25,731 nt of DNA from CAZDSS01 sp964508185. Its GTDB lineage: Bacteria; Pseudomonadota; Alphaproteobacteria; Sphingomonadales; Govanellaceae. Where the stretch lies: the NCBI GenBank assembly GCA_964508185.1, contig CAZDSS010000031.1, positions 1 to 25,731 of the forward strand, in the 5' to 3' direction. Every line of letters starts with the position of its first letter. The stretch's first letter is position 1. Below are positions 22,777 to 25,731 of this stretch, in pieces. The position numbers and the translations under genes are program-made. A model generated the notes under the pieces. That model worked only from the letters and a program-made list of their open reading frames with translations, did not search any database and was not told the origin of the DNA.

Positions 22777-23555
22777 CCGACACGCGCTCCGTGGCCCAAC
22801 TTCGTCTCGGCGTCAATATCGACCATGTGGCGACCATCCGGAACGCCCGCGGCGGCCGTCATCCCGACCCCGTCCGCGCCGCGGTCCTCGCCGCGGCGGC
22901 GGGAGCCGACGGTATCACCGCCCATCTTCGGGAAGATCGGCGGCATATTTCCGATCACGACATCGAACGGCTCGCCCGGGAGATCGACCTGCCGCTCAAC
23001 CTCGAGATGGCGGCGACCGACGAGATGCTGGACATCGCCCTCCGCCACAAGCCGCACGCCGCCTGCATCGTGCCCGAGAAGCGGGAGGAGCTCACGACCG
23101 AAGGCGGCCTTGATGTGGTCGGCGGCATGGATCATCTCGAACGCTTCGTCCGCGCCCTCAAGCAGGCGGGGATTCAGGTGACCCTGTTCATCGATCCCGA
23201 TCTCGACCAGGTGCGGGCGGCGAAGGCCCTGTTCGTGGACAATGTGGAGCTGCATACGGGCACCTATTGCGAGGTGGAAGGCGCGCGCCTCGCCGAGGAG
23301 CTGGAGCGGATCAGGGTCGCGGCAAGAGAGGCCGCCGCCCTCGGCCTCGAGGTCCATGCGGGCCATGGCCTGCGCTATGACAATGTGGAGGCGATCGCGG
23401 CGATTCCGGAGATCGTCGAGCTCAATATCGGCCATTTCCTGGTGGGCGAGGCGATCTTCGACGGTCTCGAGGGGGCGATCCGCCGCATGCGCGAGCTCAT
23501 GGACAAGGGGCGGGCCGGCATCGGCGGCACGGCTGCGGAGCGGGCGGGGTCGTGA
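22773..23555 (+). CDS. pdxJ: Pyridoxine 5'-phosphate synthase
   Basis: It joins 3-amino-1-hydroxyacetone phosphate and deoxyxylulose phosphate into pyridoxine phosphate (vitamin B6, DXP-dependent route). The 260-residue TIM barrel shows RLGVNIDHVATIRNARGG, DGITAHLREDRRHISDHDI, LNLEMAATDEML, ELHTGTYCEVEG and VHAGHGLRYDNVEAIAAIPE, all diagnostic. The C-terminus ends with a short Gly/Ala-rich tail. It overlaps the DUF2062 stop by 4 bases and the acpS start by 4 bases, so translation is coupled on both sides. Confidence 0.96.
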   Translation: MTDTRSVAQLRLGVNIDHVATIRNARGGRHPDPVRAAVLAAAAGADGITAHLREDRRHISDHDIERLAREIDLPLNLEMAATDEMLDIALRHKPHAACIVPEKREELTTEGGLDVVGGMDHLERFVRALKQAGIQVTLFIDPDLDQVRAAKALFVDNVELHTGTYCEVEGARLAEELERIRVAAREAAALGLEVHAGHGLRYDNVEAIAAIPEIVELNIGHFLVGEAIFDGLEGAIRRMRELMDKGRAGIGGTAAERAGS

Positions 23556-23965
23556 GGGTCATCGGACTCGGCAACGACATCATCGACATCCGGCGGGTGG
23601 AGCAGTCGCTGGAACGCTACGGCGAGCGCTTCATCCGCCGCATCTTCACCGATATCGAGATCGCGCGCTCCGAGGCGCGGGCCGGGCGGGTCGCGAGCTA
23701 CGCCAAGCGGTTCGCCGCCAAGGAAGCCTGCGCCAAGGCGCTCGGCACCGGCTTCCGCCGCGGCGTGTTCTGGCGCGACATGGGGGTGGTGAACCTCGCC
23801 TCCGGGCGGCCGACCATGGAGCTCACGGGCGGGGCGCTCGAGCAGCTGCGCCTCATCACCCCGCCGGGCCATGAGGTGCAGATCGACCTCACCATCACCG
23901 ACGACTGGCCATGGGCCCAGGCCATTGTGCTCATTACCGCCTTCCGCGCCGACCACGACCGCTAG
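23552..23965 (+). CDS. acpS: Holo-[acyl-carrier-protein] synthase
   Basis: It moves 4'-phosphopantetheine from CoA to apo-ACP. The 137 residues contain RVIGLGNDIIDIRRVE, with metal-binding Asp9, and YAKRFAAKEACAKALGTGFR, with Glu58, followed by the usual GRPTMELTG strand. GTG start at 23552 overlaps the pdxJ stop (GTGA). A C-terminal strand ending AIVLITAFRADHDR is normal. The next gene, lepB, starts after about 100 bases. Confidence 0.95.
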   Translation: MRVIGLGNDIIDIRRVEQSLERYGERFIRRIFTDIEIARSEARAGRVASYAKRFAAKEACAKALGTGFRRGVFWRDMGVVNLASGRPTMELTGGALEQLRLITPPGHEVQIDLTITDDWPWAQAIVLITAFRADHDR

Positions 23966-24067
23966 ACGTCCGTCCGAGAGACTTGACAGCGCGCGATCCA
24001 ATGGGCTTGATGGCTGCGCCCTGCTTTCTCCGTGGGGTCGAGAGAGCCCAACAGCACGGTCGCCCGC

Positions 24068-24814
24068 ATGAGACAAAAGAAAGAAGGTTCGTTTCTTGAG
24101 ACCATCAAGACGATCCTCGTCGCCCTCCTGATCGCCGTCGTCTTCCGCAGCTTCGTCTATCAGCCGTTCAACATCCCGTCGGAATCCATGGTGCCGACGC
24201 TGCTCACGGGCGACTATCTGTTCGTCTCCAAGTTCGCCTACGGCTACAGCCGCCATTCCTTCCCCTTCAGCCCGCCCATCTTCGAGGGCCGCATCTTCGC
24301 GCGGCCGGTGGAGCGGGGGGATGTCGCCGTGTTCAAGCTGCCGCGCGACAATCGCACCGACTACATCAAGCGCATCATCGGGCTTCCCGGCGACCGCATC
24401 CAGATGGTGGACGGCGTGCTCTTCATCAACGGCGAGCCGGTGAAGCGGGAGCCGGTGCCGGACTTCGTCTCGAACGACCCCAATCTCACCGTGCGCCGGG
24501 CGCGCCAGTACCGCGAGACGCTGCCGAACGGCGTCTCCTACAACGTGCTCGATCTTTATGGCATGATCGACAGCGACAACACGCCGGTCTTCCACGTGCC
24601 CGAGGGCTACTATTTCGCCCTCGGCGACAACCGGGACAATTCGGCCGACAGCCGCATGTCCATCTCCCGCGGGGTCGGTCTGGTGCCGGCGGAAAATCTG
24701 GTGGGACGGGCGGAAATCATCAGCTTCTCCACCGACGGCGGGGCGCGGCTCTGGGAAGTGTGGAAATGGTTCGGCGCCATGCGGTTCGACCGCTTCTTCA
24801 AGACCATCGAATGA
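24068..24814 (+). CDS. lepB: Signal peptidase I
   Basis: It is a membrane-bound serine protease that cleaves signal peptides of exported proteins. The 248 residues have one N-terminal membrane segment (TIKTILVALLIAVVFRSFVY). Catalytic Ser40 is in PSESMVPTLLTGDYLFV and Lys101 in DYIKRIIGLPGDRI. GYYFALGDNRDNSADSRM is box E. The ATG at 24068 is chosen because family members start with a short basic segment here; an in-frame GTG at 24032 would add 12 unconserved residues. It would process the signal peptides predicted in this window. It is followed by rnc. Confidence 0.95.
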   Translation: MRQKKEGSFLETIKTILVALLIAVVFRSFVYQPFNIPSESMVPTLLTGDYLFVSKFAYGYSRHSFPFSPPIFEGRIFARPVERGDVAVFKLPRDNRTDYIKRIIGLPGDRIQMVDGVLFINGEPVKREPVPDFVSNDPNLTVRRARQYRETLPNGVSYNVLDLYGMIDSDNTPVFHVPEGYYFALGDNRDNSADSRMSISRGVGLVPAENLVGRAEIISFSTDGGARLWEVWKWFGAMRFDRFFKTIE

Positions 24815-24857
24815 GCCCGTGGCGCGGGACCGGCATGCGACCGGGAAACGAGCGTTC

Positions 24858-25541
24858 ATGACTGACGCCGGCGGCGATCCGAAGACCCTTGCGGGCGAGC
24901 TTGACCACAGCTTCCGCCAGCCCGAATTGCTGCGCGAGGCGTTGACTCATCCGTCGGTGAGCGGCGCGCGCAACTACCAGCGCCTCGAATTCCTCGGCGA
25001 CCGGGTGCTCGGCCTCGTCATCGCCGAAATGCTCTATGCCCGTTATCCCAACCTTCGCGAAGGGGCGCTCGCCCGGAAGCTCGCCGATCTCGTGCGGCGG
25101 GAGACGCTGGCTGAGGTCGCCCAGGCCGCCGGGATCGATCAGGCGATCGTGCTCGCCCGCAGCGCCGAGGAGGACGGCGGCCGCGCCAAGGCCGCGATCC
25201 TGGCGGATGCCTGCGAGGCGGTGATCGGCGCCCTTTATCTCGATGGCGGCCTGCGCCCGGCGCGGCGCTTCATCGAGCGGCATTGGGACGCCTTGCTGAG
25301 CGACCGCAGCCGCGGCGGGCGCGACGCCAAGTCGGCGCTTCAGGAATGGGCGCAGGGGCGGGGGCTGCCGCCGCCCGTCTATCGCGAAATCAGCCGGTCG
25401 GGGCCGGATCACGCCCCGTCCTTCGTGATCGAGGTGAATGTTCAGGGCCGCGCGCCGAAAAGCGGCGAAGGCTCGTCCAAGCGGCTCGCCGAAATGGCGG
25501 CGGCCGAAGCCATGTTGAAAGAGATAAACGATGTCGGATGA
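24858..25541 (+). CDS. rnc: Ribonuclease III
   Basis: It cleaves double-stranded RNA for rRNA and mRNA processing. The signature NYQRLEFLGDRVLGLVIAEM is near 39-58, and the catalytic acidic residues recur in AILADACEAVIGALYLDGG. The dsRNA-binding domain starts near residue 155 (DAKSALQEWAQGRGLPPPVY) and ends KRLAEMAAAEAMLKEI. The 227 residues are the usual length. The ATG at 24858 is preferred; a GTG at 24819, 4 bases after lepB, would add 13 residues not typical for the family. Its end overlaps the era start by 11 bases. Confidence 0.94.
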   Translation: MTDAGGDPKTLAGELDHSFRQPELLREALTHPSVSGARNYQRLEFLGDRVLGLVIAEMLYARYPNLREGALARKLADLVRRETLAEVAQAAGIDQAIVLARSAEEDGGRAKAAILADACEAVIGALYLDGGLRPARRFIERHWDALLSDRSRGGRDAKSALQEWAQGRGLPPPVYREISRSGPDHAPSFVIEVNVQGRAPKSGEGSSKRLAEMAAAEAMLKEINDVG

Positions 25542-25731
25542 ACAACTGACGCAACAAGAGGAAACGCGGAAAGGCCCGCAGCGCTGCGGCTTTGTCGCCA
25601 TCGCCGGGGCGCCCAATGCGGGCAAGTCCACGCTGCTGAACCGGGTGGTGGGCAGCAAGATCGCCATCGTCAGCCACAAGGTGCAGACGACGCGCACCCG
25701 CACCCTCGGCATCGTGGTGCGCGACAATTCC
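25531..25731 (+). CDS. era: GTPase Era, 5' part only (runs off the window)
   Basis: The first 67 codons are present. After a polar N-terminus (MSDEQLTQQEETRKGPQ), CGFVAIAGAPNAGKSTLLNR carries the P-loop, and KIAIVSHKVQTTRTRTLGIV is the switch I region specific to Era. Era helps mature the 30S subunit by binding the 16S rRNA 3' end. It overlaps the rnc stop by 11 bases, the classic rnc-era coupling. The KH domain lies beyond the window. Confidence 0.95.
   Translation, partial: MSDEQLTQQEETRKGPQRCGFVAIAGAPNAGKSTLLNRVVGSKIAIVSHKVQTTRTRTLGIVVRDNS

Noticed and set aside
23375..24859. A 494-codon minus-strand frame across acpS and lepB
   Set aside because: It spans two certain plus-strand genes and the gap between them and shows no recognisable domain.
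1..25731. CRISPR arrays, tRNA or rRNA genes, prophage or insertion sequences, and a tmRNA gene near smpB
   Set aside because: I saw no regularly spaced repeats, cloverleaf or CCA-ended segments, integrase or transposase motifs, or tmRNA tag sequence on either strand.

Overview
The window is a high-GC, gene-dense chromosomal segment of an alphaproteobacterium. The strongest evidence is the gene order in its right half: dapA, smpB, a family 5 uracil-DNA glycosylase, an NYN protein, folK, rpoZ, one rel/spoT-type gene, pyrE, a DUF2062 gene, pdxJ, acpS, lepB, rnc and era. This order is typical of alphaproteobacteria. I see no tRNA, rRNA, CRISPR array, transposase, integrase or phage gene, and no gene-free stretch longer than about 300 bases.

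Left part (1-6 kb): a YjbH-like outer-membrane/exopolysaccharide protein and a UDP-N-acetylhexosamine dehydrogenase of the TviB/WbpA type look like the edge of a surface-polysaccharide locus. A small uncharacterised gene on the minus strand runs into the end of the dehydrogenase gene. It is preceded by a near-perfect Fur-box-like palindrome lying over its probable -10 element. Next is an RlmI-like rRNA methyltransferase gene whose normal C-terminus has been knocked out of frame by a 34-base insertion flanked by 6-base direct repeats.

Middle part (6-13.3 kb): an ornithine-cyclodeaminase-family protein, an alpha/beta hydrolase and a DadA-type D-amino-acid dehydrogenase suggest amino-acid catabolism. 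A 15-base match to the E. coli Lrp consensus overlaps the probable dadA promoter. A thiolase, a 2-oxoglutarate/Fe(II) oxygenase, a PAP2 phosphatase, a tandem universal stress protein and a secreted four-EF-hand protein follow.

Right part (13.5-25.7 kb): this is the conserved housekeeping block. It covers lysine/peptidoglycan precursors, trans-translation, DNA repair, folate, RNA polymerase omega, (p)ppGpp, pyrimidine, vitamin B6, ACP activation, signal peptidase, RNase III and Era, with several start/stop overlaps. Between smpB and the glycosylase lie two genes that seem not to belong to the core order: a sulfite-oxidase-like molybdoenzyme, and a secreted choice-of-anchor-A protein with a PEP-CTERM-like sorting tail and its own good promoter. 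That surface protein and the polysaccharide genes at the left edge fit the known pairing of exosortase sorting with exopolysaccharide production, although no exosortase lies in the window.
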